64,000 nucleotides of DNA, from NCBI RefSeq assembly GCF_014595945.1, contig NZ_JABXWU010000001.1, positions 62,001-126,000 of the forward strand. The letters run 5' to 3'. The position numbers and the translations under genes are program-made. A model generated the notes under the pieces. It made no database searches and was not told the origin of the DNA. It saw nothing but the letters and a program-made list of their open reading frames with translations. The stretch is from Alkalibacillus aidingensis (GTDB lineage: Bacteria; Bacillota; Bacilli; Bacillales; Alkalibacillaceae). Every line of letters starts with the position of its first letter. Position 1 is the stretch's first letter. Shown here one piece after another: positions 27,271-35,454 of this stretch.

Positions 27271-27307
27271 AATCCCTTTCGCTGATGAGAGCGAGAGGGA
27301 TTTTTCA
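27271..27307 (+). terminator. Terminator of the doeA operon
   Basis: AATCCCTTTCGCT pairs with AGCGAGAGGGATT (one mismatch), followed by TTTTC. Confidence 0.88.
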
Positions 27308-27467
27308 CTTAATATCGGTGTTGAGTCAGCAAAATAAGTGCCGACATTAATTACCACCTGCCACTCAGTCTATCATGTCGGTAAATATAAAAACTTCCAA
27401 TCAGATCACGGTATATTTTTAATCTCAGGTTAAAAAATATGCTTGCATCATGATTGGAGGGAGCAGC

Positions 27468-28340
27468 ATGAAAAAGTTTATTGTGGGATTAACGACAATG
27501 ATGCTTATGTTAACCGCATGTCAAATGGATGATGAAGGTGCTAATCGTCAAACGGGTACTGAAGATAACCTTCAGCAAATTGGATTTGGTGGTAACCAAG
27601 GAGATCAGGGAACTGGCACAACACAAGATGAGAATGTTCAATTTCCTTATGAGACAGATGAAGGAATTAACTATAACATTCGTGGTCGCGAAAATGTAAA
27701 CGACTGGGAGCCATTCGACTTTAATAACCGTCGCTCTGGTGAAGGGCGTTTTGATTTCAAACATGCCGAACGTGACCGTCAAACTCAAGAAGGGAACGGT
27801 CAACAAGATCAGCAACAACAAGATCAGCAACAGCAAGATCAGCAACAACAAGATCAACAACAGCCACAGCAGGATCAGCAACAACAAGATCAACAACAGC
27901 AAGAAGCACAGCAACCAGGACAACAACAAGATGAACAAGCTGATGTAGACGTCGATATGAATGTTATCGAACAAGTAGTGGAGTTAACTAACGCTGAAAG
28001 AGAGCAGCATGGACTAAGTCCACTTGAATTAGATACGCAACTAACGGATGTTGCTCAACGTAAATCTGTAGATATGGCTGATAATAACTATTTTAGTCAC
28101 CAATCTCCAACATATGGATCTCCATTTGATATGCTTGACCACTATAATGTGTCTTATACAGCCGCAGCAGAAAACATCGCTGCTGGTCAGCACTCTGCTG
28201 AAGAGGTTGTTCAAGAATGGATGAATAGTGAAGGACACCGTGAAAATATCCTTAATGATTCCATGACACACATAGGAGTTGGATATGAAGATAGTGGTAA
28301 CATGAACCCATATTGGACTCAGATGTTTATCTCTAAATAA
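27468..28340 (+). CDS. CAP (SCP/YkwD-like) domain lipoprotein with glutamine-rich linker
   Basis: 290 residues from the ATG at 27468 (GGAGGGAGC upstream). Lipoprotein signal MKKFIVGLTTMMLMLTACQ with lipobox LTAC. A low-complexity linker (about 110-155) is made of QDQQQ units. The C-terminal CAP domain (about 165-290) has LTNAEREQHGLSPLELD, YFSHQSP, ENIAAGQHS and WMNSEGHRENIL, the CAP signature. Related to YkwD and to spore-associated SafA/YkwD-like proteins; extracytoplasmic and anchored at the membrane, with the linker reaching through the cell wall. Activity unknown. Transcribed alone. Confidence 0.88.
   Translation: MKKFIVGLTTMMLMLTACQMDDEGANRQTGTEDNLQQIGFGGNQGDQGTGTTQDENVQFPYETDEGINYNIRGRENVNDWEPFDFNNRRSGEGRFDFKHAERDRQTQEGNGQQDQQQQDQQQQDQQQQDQQQPQQDQQQQDQQQQEAQQPGQQQDEQADVDVDMNVIEQVVELTNAEREQHGLSPLELDTQLTDVAQRKSVDMADNNYFSHQSPTYGSPFDMLDHYNVSYTAAAENIAAGQHSAEEVVQEWMNSEGHRENILNDSMTHIGVGYEDSGNMNPYWTQMFISK
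27800..27935 (+). repeat. 15-bp in-frame minisatellite encoding QDQQQ
   Basis: About eight copies of CAAGATCAGCAACAA-like units inside the CAP lipoprotein gene, with CAA/CAG variation. The length is a multiple of three, so copy number changes keep the frame. A long minus-strand leucine-rich frame opposite is an artefact. Confidence 0.85.
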
Positions 28341-28349
28341 CAGGTTTTT

Positions 28350-28403
28350 ATTAAGCACGTGGTTTTGCCAAATTTTTATTAGGCAGTCACGTGCTTAATT
28401 TTA
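28350..28403 (+). terminator. Terminator after CAP lipoprotein gene
   Basis: TTAAGCACGTG pairs perfectly with CACGTGCTTAA over a 26-base loop, then TTTTACC. Confidence 0.75.
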
Positions 28404-28492
28404 CCTATTTTGACTTTAACTACTTTTGCCCTTGTATAAGACAACTCTAGATAGGCATATATTTAAAGCATCAATAACCTTGAGGTGATGAT

Positions 28493-28948
28493 ATGCCAAG
28501 TGGTACACATCAGGTTCATATTGATGTCCCTATTGAAAAGGTTTGGGAGTTTGTCAGTGAGATGGATAATTGGGCCCCGTTAGTCCCGGGATATCAAAAC
28601 CATAAAATGATAAATCCTCGCCAATCGGAGTGGACATTTAAAGGTGAATTTGGGCGAATGCACAAAATGGTCACGGTTCGAGTAGATATTATCGAGTGGG
28701 TTGAACCGTCCAAAGTTACATTTAATTTAACTGGACTTAACGAGAAAGTTGTAGGTCATGGATATTTTAGGGCAGATAAAATCATGGAAACGAGCACACG
28801 AATTAGTGGTAATTTGGAAATGAGTGCAGCAGGAGTAAAAGGACCAGTACTTAATACAGTTTTAAAAAGCATGGTTCCCCATACATCTGAACTGTTAACG
28901 AAAGCTGTTTCTGACAAAATTGTAAAGAGTCAAGTAGCTGTGAAATAA
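28493..28948 (+). CDS. CoxG-like SRPBCC-fold protein
   Basis: 151 residues, single START/SRPBCC barrel: PSGTHQVHIDVPIEKVWEFVSEMDNWAPLVPGYQ at the start is the CoxG-type opening, and SGNLEMSAAGVKGPVLNTVL the C-terminal helix entry. CoxG recruits CO dehydrogenase to the membrane in carboxydotrophs, but stand-alone Bacillota members have no known role and probably bind a hydrophobic ligand. Convergent with the DCC-family gene only 4 bases away. Confidence 0.82.
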   Translation: MPSGTHQVHIDVPIEKVWEFVSEMDNWAPLVPGYQNHKMINPRQSEWTFKGEFGRMHKMVTVRVDIIEWVEPSKVTFNLTGLNEKVVGHGYFRADKIMETSTRISGNLEMSAAGVKGPVLNTVLKSMVPHTSELLTKAVSDKIVKSQVAVK

Positions 28949-28952
28949 AGTA

Positions 28953-29348
28953 TTAATTAGATAAAAACTTCTTTTTTAATTCAGGTGTCGGCATCATGCA
29001 TTCTTGACGCTGGCCAAACAGCTTTAGGCGATTTCGAGCAATAATCTGATAAAGCCGGTTACGAATAGGTCTAGGAATGATCACGAATCCATAAGCTAAT
29101 TTCCAAAAGCTGGACATATGTTTAGCAATAATTAATGCTGCAGAGGATTCTGTATAAACTTCCCCATTCGAAATAACAACCATACTCTCAGGTGGGATAT
29201 TGATGCCTTGTTCATTTAACAAACGTTCACCTGCATCACTCTGCAATGGAGCAAAACGAAAATGATCGTGTTGGTCTCGCTTAATCAGAAACTGAACGAT
29301 CCCATTACATAAATTACAAACGCCATCGAACAAAATAACCACCTTCAT
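28953..29348 (-). CDS. DCC-family thiol-disulfide oxidoreductase (DUF393)
   Basis: 131 residues from the ATG at 29348 (GGGAGAGGTG upstream). The DxxCxxC signature is present as DGVCNLCN near the N-terminus, followed by FAPLQSDAGERLL and the conserved SSAALIIAKHM, PRPIRNRLYQIIARNR blocks. DCC proteins have a thioredoxin-like fold; their substrates are unknown. It follows a zinc-ribbon membrane gene on the same strand. Confidence 0.9.
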   Translation of the reverse strand: MKVVILFDGVCNLCNGIVQFLIKRDQHDHFRFAPLQSDAGERLLNEQGINIPPESMVVISNGEVYTESSAALIIAKHMSSFWKLAYGFVIIPRPIRNRLYQIIARNRLKLFGQRQECMMPTPELKKKFLSN

Positions 29349-29385
29349 TATGACACACCTCTCCCTTTTATAAATCGACACCTGC

Positions 29386-29685
29386 TTACCACAAAGGTTC
29401 CTCTTCATTTGATAATTCCATCGTAAATGGTGATATAAATAAAAAGAAAGCAATTAAAAACAAGGCAATTGAAAAGACAATAGGAAAGCTAACGTCTAGC
29501 ATATTTAAAAACATAATAATGATTACGCCGATTAACGTCATATATAATGACGTTTTTCTGCTTTTAGCTGAATAGTATTGAGTTTTATGACAATTTGGGC
29601 ATTCGTGGCCTACTCTTGTTTTCCAGCTAAAAGGTAGGGCTTCTTTATAGCGAAATTGATAATGACAATTGGCACAAACGAGCAT
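29386..29685 (-). CDS. TIGR04104-type cysteine-rich membrane protein
   Basis: 99 residues. A zinc ribbon CANC...CPNC (about residues 4-7 and 29-32, the CXXC-20-CXXC arrangement) is followed by two membrane helices (about 46-63 and 68-86) and an acidic tail. This layout matches a small Bacillaceae family of unknown function. Start ATG has AAAGAGGTG upstream. Probably co-transcribed with the DCC-family gene. Confidence 0.8.
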   Translation of the reverse strand: MLVCANCHYQFRYKEALPFSWKTRVGHECPNCHKTQYYSAKSRKTSLYMTLIGVIIIMFLNMLDVSFPIVFSIALFLIAFFLFISPFTMELSNEEEPLW

Positions 29686-29776
29686 GTAAACACCTCTTTA
29701 TTAATACTTATCCTCCCTTATATGGTATCATATTCATAACTAAAAAACGTCTGTTAAATATTTTGTAGGTGATGGT

Positions 29777-30475
29777 ATGAGTTCACATATTTTAGTTGTA
29801 GAAGATGAAGAGAAAATCGCACGAGTATTAGAATTAGAACTTGAGTTTGAAGGTTATCAAGTCACTAAGGCGATGACAGGATATGACGCATTAGAAAAAA
29901 TTCGCACCTCTACTTGGGATTTAATTTTACTTGATTTAATGCTTCCTGAAATGAGTGGTGTGGAATTGTTGCGCCGTTTACGAAAAGATGATCAACAAAC
30001 ACCTGTCATTATGCTGACGGCTAAAGATGCTGTTGAGGATAAAGTGTCAGGTCTTGACTCGGGTGCTAATGATTATGTAACTAAGCCTTTTCAAATTGAA
30101 GAGCTATTAGCACGCGTTCGGGTGCATTTGCGCCAAGCATCAAATTCGCCTGATCAAACTGGAGATTGGCTGATTTTCTCAGATCTTAGGTTAAATGAAG
30201 GAACGCGTGAAGTTAATCGTAACCAGCGAACGATTGACTTAACGCCACGTGAATTCGATCTGTTGGTCTATTTAATGAAGAATCATAAACAAGTGCTGAC
30301 GCGTGAGCAAATACTTGATAGGGTTTGGGGCTATGATTACATTGGCGATACGAACGTTGTGGATGTCTATATTCGCTATTTACGTAAAAAAGTCGACCAA
30401 GAAGGTGATAAGCAATTGATTCACACCGTTCGTGGCGTAGGTTATGTGATGAAGGATACTCATGAAGTTAAGTAA
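29777..30475 (+). CDS. ykoG: OmpR-family response regulator, YkoG-like
   Basis: 232 residues. Receiver domain (about 1-118) with acidic pair VEDEEK, phosphoacceptor Asp in LILLDLMLPEMSG, Thr in MLTAKD and Lys in VTKPFQ. C-terminal winged helix (about 130-228) with TPREFDLLVYLMKN and HTVRGVGYVM. Overlaps the kinase gene by 14 bases. Gene order regulator, kinase, two PepSY genes is that of ykoG-ykoH-ykoI-ykoJ in B. subtilis. Signal unknown. It probably binds the shared AT-rich element before both PepSY genes. Confidence 0.9.
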   Translation: MSSHILVVEDEEKIARVLELELEFEGYQVTKAMTGYDALEKIRTSTWDLILLDLMLPEMSGVELLRRLRKDDQQTPVIMLTAKDAVEDKVSGLDSGANDYVTKPFQIEELLARVRVHLRQASNSPDQTGDWLIFSDLRLNEGTREVNRNQRTIDLTPREFDLLVYLMKNHKQVLTREQILDRVWGYDYIGDTNVVDVYIRYLRKKVDQEGDKQLIHTVRGVGYVMKDTHEVK

Positions 30476-31823
30476 TAAGATCTTCTTCTTTACAACCGGT
30501 TTATTTATTGTATTGCTCACAGCGTTTGCGGTAGCTATTAATGTGTTGTTTTCAGAGAATACTTACGACAGAGAATTAGACCGAATTCAAATAGAGACAG
30601 AAAATATGGTCAGTAGTTTAGCAGAGGTTAGTGACACGATTCCTGTAAATGATTTGCTCCGAGCTTATGTCCCTTCAAATGGAATGATTCGCGTGTTGGA
30701 TCAAGACTTAGACATTATAACTTCAATTGCTGCAGGAGACCAAACAGAGCTTTATTATCTTTCTTTACCTGAACGAACTGGAAGAACAGTCGAAATCATT
30801 GATGATGAAGAAGGGAAGCTCGCACTCATTCAGGAGCCGATGATCTGGGTAGATGGACAAGTTGTTTATGTTCAAGTTGTTGAAGACTTAGGGCATATTG
30901 ATGAAAACCTAAGTAATTTACAGCTTGTGCTCCTCTTTGTGGTCCTAATGGGAATCATTCCAGCGATTGTTTCTGGTAAGCTGTTGACCGATTTAATTAT
31001 TGAACCTATTCAATCTTTAATTCGGACGATGAATGAAATTAAAGAGGATCAAACCTTTAAACAGATCCCACTAAACCGTCAATCTAAAGATGAACTCTAC
31101 ACGATGAGCGCGACATTTAATGATATGATCAGCTTACTTAAGGAGAACTACGAAAAGCAAGAAGCATTTGTTTCTAACGCTTCCCATGAGCTGAGGACGC
31201 CACTTACTGTGATTGAAAGCTACGCGAACTTAGTTAAACGTCACGGTTTATCCCGTCCGGAGGTAGTCGAAGAAGCAATTGAGGCCATTCACTCCGAGTC
31301 CTTACGTATGAAAGAACTGACTGAACAATTACTGTTGTTAGCTAAACGCGATCAAGATTGGCGAATGATAAGACAAGAAGTTAATATCAATCAGCTGCTT
31401 ACCGATGTCAGTCATAAAATGTCACAGACTTATGATCGGTCAGTTAATTTCATCTCTAATTTAGAAGCCGATCTCCACGTGTTAACGGATGATCAGAAAT
31501 TAACTCAATTGCTGTATATTATTTTAGATAATGCTTTGAAATATAGTGATGACGAAGTGAAAATTCACCTTAGTGACAAAGAAGGACAACCAGTGATTAA
31601 GGTTGTTGATTATGGGATCGGGATTCCTAAACAGAAACAAAATCAAGTATTTGAACGTTTTTACCGTGTTGATGAAGCAAGAAACCGGCAAACTGGTGGA
31701 AGTGGCTTAGGTTTAACGCTAGCCAAAGAAATCGCCGATGTACTTGAGCTGGGGCTTCACTTAGAAAGTGAAGTTGATGTTGGCACCACAGTTTATATTA
31801 TTTTCACTGAACGTTCTCACTAA
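30462..31823 (+). CDS. ykoH: Sensor histidine kinase, YkoH-like
   Basis: 453 residues. Two membrane helices (about 8-28 and 150-172) enclose an extracytoplasmic sensor of about 120 residues. HAMP follows (about 175-230), then the dimerisation domain with the phospho-His in FVSNASHELRTPL, and the ATPase with N box (IILDNALKYS), G1 (VVDYGIGIP), F (FERFYRVDEARN) and G2 (GGSGLGLTLAKE). Complete and apparently active. The start ATG lies within the regulator gene, so translation is coupled. Confidence 0.92.
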   Translation: MKLSNKIFFFTTGLFIVLLTAFAVAINVLFSENTYDRELDRIQIETENMVSSLAEVSDTIPVNDLLRAYVPSNGMIRVLDQDLDIITSIAAGDQTELYYLSLPERTGRTVEIIDDEEGKLALIQEPMIWVDGQVVYVQVVEDLGHIDENLSNLQLVLLFVVLMGIIPAIVSGKLLTDLIIEPIQSLIRTMNEIKEDQTFKQIPLNRQSKDELYTMSATFNDMISLLKENYEKQEAFVSNASHELRTPLTVIESYANLVKRHGLSRPEVVEEAIEAIHSESLRMKELTEQLLLLAKRDQDWRMIRQEVNINQLLTDVSHKMSQTYDRSVNFISNLEADLHVLTDDQKLTQLLYIILDNALKYSDDEVKIHLSDKEGQPVIKVVDYGIGIPKQKQNQVFERFYRVDEARNRQTGGSGLGLTLAKEIADVLELGLHLESEVDVGTTVYIIFTERSH

Positions 31824-31847
31824 ATTTTAATCTTTATTTTTTATAAT
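31822..31847 (+). promoter_or_regulatory. Regulator-binding candidate and promoter before first PepSY gene
   Basis: AAATTTTAATCTTT (31822-31835) is followed 6 bases later by TATAAT (31842-31847). The same 14-mer recurs at 32765 before the second PepSY gene. Likely an operator of the adjacent OmpR-type regulator, replacing a -35 box. Confidence 0.5.
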
Positions 31848-31878
31848 GAGGATAAAATGTTGATAAAGGGTGTTACTC

Positions 31879-32712
31879 ATGAGAAGGAAACAACTTGCAT
31901 GGATTTTAGGGGGTGGGTTATTAACGGCTTTCGTCTTCTTTTTAGCTCAGCCATATCTCTTTAATACTGCCTCAGCTGAGGAGTTGTCCGTTGGTGAAGC
32001 GGAACAAAGAGTATTGGATCGTTTTCAAGGTGAGGTCCTTGATATTGAAGACCGACTAGACCATTATCAGGTCGAATTAGAATTAACAACAGGAATTTAT
32101 CAAATTACCGTGAATAAAGAAAGAGGTTCGATTGAAAATGTTCAGCAAACGGAAGTGTATGAAGCAGATAATGAACCGGTTGAGGAACATGAAGAGCCAG
32201 ACGTTCCTGAAGAAATGGAAGGTGATGAGTCCATTGAAGATGAGACGGGTCATGACGAACCTGTTGAAAATGATGAAGATGAACCGGAAGAGCCATCACC
32301 AGAACCTACGTTATTAACGCATGATGAAATTATTGACATTGGCTTAACACAACAAGAGGGTACCATCCAAATGTTAGAATTCGTCGAGGAAGAAGAACCT
32401 TACTATGAACTGATTATTGAAGGTGAAGAAGCTTCAACGTATATGATGATCGATGCATATAGTGGATCCATTCTATCGCTTGAACGTGAAGAGAAAACAC
32501 CTGAAACCGTCGTGACCGAGGAAGAAGCGATTGAAATCGCTTTAAACGAGGTAGAAGGTGAGCTAGAACAAGTAGCTATTCGTGAAGTAGACGGTATTCT
32601 TTACTACGTTGTTGAATTGATTGTTGATGATGAACAAGTTTTACTCCAAATCAATGCTTTCTCAGGTCAAATTCAATCAGTAACGTGGGAAGAGCGCCAA
32701 GCTGAAGAATAG
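31879..32712 (+). CDS. PepSY-domain protein, YkoI-like
   Basis: 277 residues from the ATG at 31879 (AAAGGGTG upstream). N-terminal signal anchor (AWILGGGLLTAFVFFLAQP). Two or three PepSY repeats: one at about 38-85 (LSVGEAEQRVLDRFQGEVLDIE), a very acidic linker (about 90-145), then repeats at about 145-200 and 210-275 (EEEAIEIALNEVEGELEQ). PepSY domains are thought to inhibit proteases or sense metals/redox at the cell surface. Extracytoplasmic. Follows the kinase by 55 bases with its own promoter candidate. Probably in the regulon of the two-component system. Confidence 0.85.
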   Translation: MRRKQLAWILGGGLLTAFVFFLAQPYLFNTASAEELSVGEAEQRVLDRFQGEVLDIEDRLDHYQVELELTTGIYQITVNKERGSIENVQQTEVYEADNEPVEEHEEPDVPEEMEGDESIEDETGHDEPVENDEDEPEEPSPEPTLLTHDEIIDIGLTQQEGTIQMLEFVEEEEPYYELIIEGEEASTYMMIDAYSGSILSLEREEKTPETVVTEEEAIEIALNEVEGELEQVAIREVDGILYYVVELIVDDEQVLLQINAFSGQIQSVTWEERQAEE

Positions 32713-32718
32713 ACACAC

Positions 32719-32753
32719 AAAAGTCCATCTCCTAATAGGAGGTGGGCTTTTTG
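32719..32753 (+). terminator. Terminator after first PepSY gene
   Basis: AAAGTCCATCTCCT pairs with AGGAGGTGGGCTTT (G-U tolerant), followed by Ts. Confidence 0.85.
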
Positions 32754-32764
32754 AATTTCTAATC

Positions 32765-32778
32765 AAATTTTAATCTTT
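32765..32778 (+). promoter_or_regulatory. Second copy of the AAATTTTAATCTTT element
   Basis: Identical 14-mer to the one at 31822, 84 bases before the second PepSY gene. No clear -10 at the same distance, so the promoter arrangement differs. Confidence 0.45.
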
Positions 32779-32848
32779 CTTTCCATTCTTTCTCATGTAG
32801 GTTGTCTAAACTGGTATTTGTGATGAAGAGTGAGAGTGAGGGATCGAT

Positions 32849-33448
32849 ATGCGAAGGAAATTAATTTTTGGAACATTTGCTAGTACGTTTATGCTCGGTA
32901 GTGCACTTGGAGCATCGGCCATTAGCCATTCAGACAATCAACCCCAAATAAACATGTCTAATAACGAAACAGAAGTGGAAGTGAAAGCCATGTTGGAAGC
33001 TAATAAATTACTCGGGCATTATGAATTAGAAGAGATTGTATTTGAAAATATATCGGGTACCATTGAGCAAGTTGAACTCAACAATAATCAGCAATTTGAA
33101 GTTCAAGTAAAGGATCGTTCAAATCGAGTACATAGCCTTGTCATCGATGCGTATACAGGCATGGTTCTGGAAAATACGGCTAATCCAGTTCATGGACGAG
33201 AAATTAAGCATATTGATGTAGACGATGGCAGGTCTTATGAACAGCTATTCTCATTATCAACCATTGAAAAAATTGATGCGATTGAACTGGCCCTTGAAAC
33301 CGTTAATGGAAAAGCCACCTCAGCCGAACTTGAAAATAGACAAGGTGAATTAGTGTATTATGTAAAAATAGATCAGGAAAAGGAACAATACGAAGTCTTG
33401 GTAGATGCCACTTTAGGGGTGGTCTTAGACGTAAGGATAGCTTCTTAA
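32849..33448 (+). CDS. PepSY-domain protein, YkoJ-like
   Basis: 199 residues. Signal peptide MRRKLIFGTFASTFMLGSALGASA with a likely cleavage after ASA. PepSY-type repeats at about 75-115 (FEVQVKDRSNRVHSLVIDAYTG, with the typical VIDAYTG strand) and 135-195 (KIDAIELALETVNGKATSAE ... YEVLVDATLGVVLDV). Secreted, smaller and less acidic than its neighbour. Has its own upstream element identical to that of the first PepSY gene and ends at a strong terminator. Confidence 0.83.
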   Translation: MRRKLIFGTFASTFMLGSALGASAISHSDNQPQINMSNNETEVEVKAMLEANKLLGHYELEEIVFENISGTIEQVELNNNQQFEVQVKDRSNRVHSLVIDAYTGMVLENTANPVHGREIKHIDVDDGRSYEQLFSLSTIEKIDAIELALETVNGKATSAELENRQGELVYYVKIDQEKEQYEVLVDATLGVVLDVRIAS

Positions 33449-33450
33449 TT

Positions 33451-33488
33451 TGAAGAGATTGCATGGAATAGCGTGCAATCTCTTTTTA
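33451..33488 (+). terminator. Terminator after second PepSY gene
   Basis: AAGAGATTGCA pairs with TGCAATCTCTT around a short loop, then TTTT. Confidence 0.88.
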
Positions 33489-33581
33489 TGTTGCAGCTAA
33501 TATTGTGGAAGTGGGATTTGTATATTAAGATAAAAGAGGAGGATTCTGAAAATTTAATCAAATAATGAGGTGAGAATGAAT

Positions 33582-34145
33582 ATGAAGGATTTTATCCATA
33601 AATATACCTATCTTGAGAAGAAAAAAGATGCTCGTGGAAACGAAAAAGTTTATATTCAAAGTACTGATGTTGAACCAAGGCACCTCTATCAATTTGGTAC
33701 TCTGGAGGAGGTTATTAAACAATGGGATCATTTAACTGAGGATGAAATTAAAGAAGCATTTGACTACGAAGAGAAAAGGCTATATCCGGAGAGGTTCATC
33801 CCCGATGGCCCATATTGTTATGACAAGAATGGCACCTGTCCGTTTTGGGATATAGATTTGAAACGTGACACTGATGAGAATGGTTATTGTCATTACTTAC
33901 ATATAGGAGATTGGGAAGACGATGATGAGCCCAGTCAGTTGTATCAGAAATGTAAAGCATGTGACATAAACTTAGAAGATCAGGGTGAACAAAAGGATCT
34001 GTCTGATAAGGAATACGAATTATACGTGAACGGTGAGTTAATCGGAAGTAGTGATTTAAATGAGATTCATCTGTTATTAAAAGATTTCTTCGCATCCAAT
34101 CAAGTAGATAGTGAGGCAGATATAAAGGTTGTCGAGAAAAAATAA
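33582..34145 (+). CDS. Cysteine-containing cytoplasmic protein, unknown
   Basis: 187 residues from the ATG at 33582 (AGGTGAG 7 bases upstream; two earlier in-frame starts are too close to it). Cysteines and histidine cluster in the centre: PYCYDKNGTCPFWDID, GYCHYLH and KCKACD, a possible Zn site. N-terminal part is basic and helical; C-terminal part has a small domain YELYVNGELIGSSDLNEIHLLLKDFF. No family recognised. Convergent with a 47-codon gene whose stop codon lies only 2 bases away. Confidence 0.62.
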   Translation: MKDFIHKYTYLEKKKDARGNEKVYIQSTDVEPRHLYQFGTLEEVIKQWDHLTEDEIKEAFDYEEKRLYPERFIPDGPYCYDKNGTCPFWDIDLKRDTDENGYCHYLHIGDWEDDDEPSQLYQKCKACDINLEDQGEQKDLSDKEYELYVNGELIGSSDLNEIHLLLKDFFASNQVDSEADIKVVEKK

Positions 34146-34147
34146 AC

Positions 34148-34291
34148 TTATTTAAACAGTTTCCTAATAGTTTTTCCTGCTGCTCGTCCAGTAATCCTAC
34201 GGCCAACTCGTTGTTGAACGCGACCTTTCCTAACAGCATCAACATCATTCCATATACGAAGGAATTTATAAATTTTTGACTTTAGACTCAT
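34148..34291 (-). CDS. Conserved 47-residue basic protein
   Basis: Short gene on the minus strand: ATG at 34291 with AGGTGAG 6 bases upstream, stop at 34148. The product is strongly basic, starting MSLKSKIYKFLRIWNDVDAV and ending in GRAAGKTIRKLFK. I recognise this pattern (SLKSKxYK...NDVxAVxKG+V...R+xGRxxGK) as a short conserved protein of many Bacillaceae genomes, of unknown role; the basic, arginine-rich middle could bind nucleic acid or membrane. Too short for many annotation cut-offs. Confidence 0.72.
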   Translation of the reverse strand: MSLKSKIYKFLRIWNDVDAVRKGRVQQRVGRRITGRAAGKTIRKLFK

Positions 34292-34442
34292 TTGCACTCA
34301 CCTGCCTGAATATAGTTTTAACATCATTATATATCATTTGTATTTGATTTTTAAATACTATTGGTAAAAATGTGTTAATTTGTTTGCACATTTATAGACC
34401 TTTAGGTACAATGAAATTGGCAAAAAAAGCATAATTAAAAGT

Positions 34443-34532
34443 CCACAGGGGGAGCCGTCATGGCTGAGAGTGAATCTAAGGATTCTGACCCTTTGAACCT
34501 GTTAGTTAGTGCTAGCGTAGGGATGTGGCTTT
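34443..34532 (+). ncRNA. TPP riboswitch (THI element)
   Basis: All conserved blocks are present in order: CAGGGGGAGCC, GGCTGAGAG, CTGACCCTTTGAACCTG and GTGCTAGCGTAGGGA. It precedes an intrinsic terminator and the thiamine transporter gene, so TPP binding should switch off thiT by premature termination. Confidence 0.95.
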
Positions 34533-34541
34533 ATCGATGGT

Positions 34542-34590
34542 GCAATGCTGGGTAGATCCATGATAGAGCCTCCCGTGCATTGCTTTTTTT
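34542..34590 (+). terminator. Riboswitch-controlled terminator
   Basis: GCAATGC-T-GGG pairs with CCC-GT-GCATTGC, then seven Ts. Expression platform of the TPP riboswitch. Confidence 0.88.
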
Positions 34591-34630
34591 GCGTGGAAAT
34601 GGAAAAGTTACAAAAGGGGGAGGATTTATC

Positions 34631-35197
34631 GTGAATAAACGAACATTAATGTTAGTGGAAATCGCGATTTTTGCGACGATTGCATTTTTACTGGATATGA
34701 TCCCAGGGCTTCAATTTAAAATTTGGGCTCAAGGTGGATCGGTTTCATTTGCAATGGTCCCGGTATTTATCATTGCGTTAAGATGGGGATTAAGAGCAGG
34801 TGTATTAACAGGATTGATTTTTGGGTTTTTAAACATGATTTTCGGGGGATATATCGTTCATTGGTTCCAAGCGATCTTAGATTACATTGCTGCCTTTGCC
34901 TTACTTGGCGTAGCAGGTATCTTTGCCAAGTCGCTAAGGAATGCGGTTAAAAACAATCATAAAGGGAAAATGGTTTCCTATATCACGGTTGCCGTGTTAA
35001 TTGGTGTGGCCTTGCGATTTGCCTCGCATTTTGCTGCAGGAATCATTTTCTTTAGAACCGCTGCACCAGAAGGTCAGTCTGTCTGGATGTATTCTTTGAT
35101 TTATAACTCAACTTATTTAATTCCAGGCTTTATTTTAACAGCAGTAATCATTATCCTAATGGTCTTATCACGACCAAGATTAATACTCCGTGATTGA
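34631..35197 (+). CDS. thiT: Thiamine ECF transporter S component ThiT
   Basis: 188 residues from a GTG at 34631 (GGGGGAGG upstream). Six membrane helices. The thiamine-binding segment with W and Y residues is visible (GGYIVHWFQAILDYIAAF) together with ALRWGLRAGVLTGLIFGFLNM. As an ECF S component it binds thiamine outside and needs the shared EcfA/A'/T module, not in this window. Control by the TPP riboswitch directly upstream supports the substrate. Confidence 0.93.
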   Translation: MNKRTLMLVEIAIFATIAFLLDMIPGLQFKIWAQGGSVSFAMVPVFIIALRWGLRAGVLTGLIFGFLNMIFGGYIVHWFQAILDYIAAFALLGVAGIFAKSLRNAVKNNHKGKMVSYITVAVLIGVALRFASHFAAGIIFFRTAAPEGQSVWMYSLIYNSTYLIPGFILTAVIIILMVLSRPRLILRD

Positions 35198-35212
35198 TCA
35201 TCTATTAACTAG

Positions 35213-35246
35213 AACCTCTTCTTTCCCAGCAAAGAAGAGGTTTTTT
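35213..35246 (+). terminator. Terminator after thiT
   Basis: AACCTCTTCTTT pairs perfectly with AAAGAAGAGGTT, followed by four Ts. Confidence 0.92.
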
Positions 35247-35320
35247 AGTTAGATTCCCTTTAAATATTTAGAATATTTGATAAAATGGTAGTGGTTAAAA
35301 TTCCTAGAAAGTGTGTTTAG

Positions 35321-35443
35321 ATGGTTGAATTGGTAGGGTATTGTGTTAAATGTAATCGAGGAGTTTATTGTCGGAGTGGATTTTTGGATGGTGTCCATGA
35401 AGGTGGCAAGCTTTATTGCTCTAAGTGTGCCAAACCAAAATAG
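35321..35443 (+). CDS. Small zinc-ribbon protein (40 residues)
   Basis: ATG at 35321, stop at 35443. The product has three cysteine pairs: YCVKCNRGVYC and LYCSKCAKPK, consistent with one or two small zinc knuckles. The ribosome site is weak (AAAGTG). Its last codons overlap the ribosome site of the glutathione peroxidase gene, so the two are co-transcribed and probably coupled. Too short for common cut-offs. Function unknown; a link to redox or metal handling is guessed only from the neighbour. Confidence 0.6.
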   Translation: MVELVGYCVKCNRGVYCRSGFLDGVHEGGKLYCSKCAKPK

Positions 35444-35454
35444 GAGGAGATACG

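Noticed and set aside
27510-27974. Leucine-rich minus-strand frame of 154 codons
   Set aside because: Antisense of the glutamine-rich minisatellite in the CAP lipoprotein gene.
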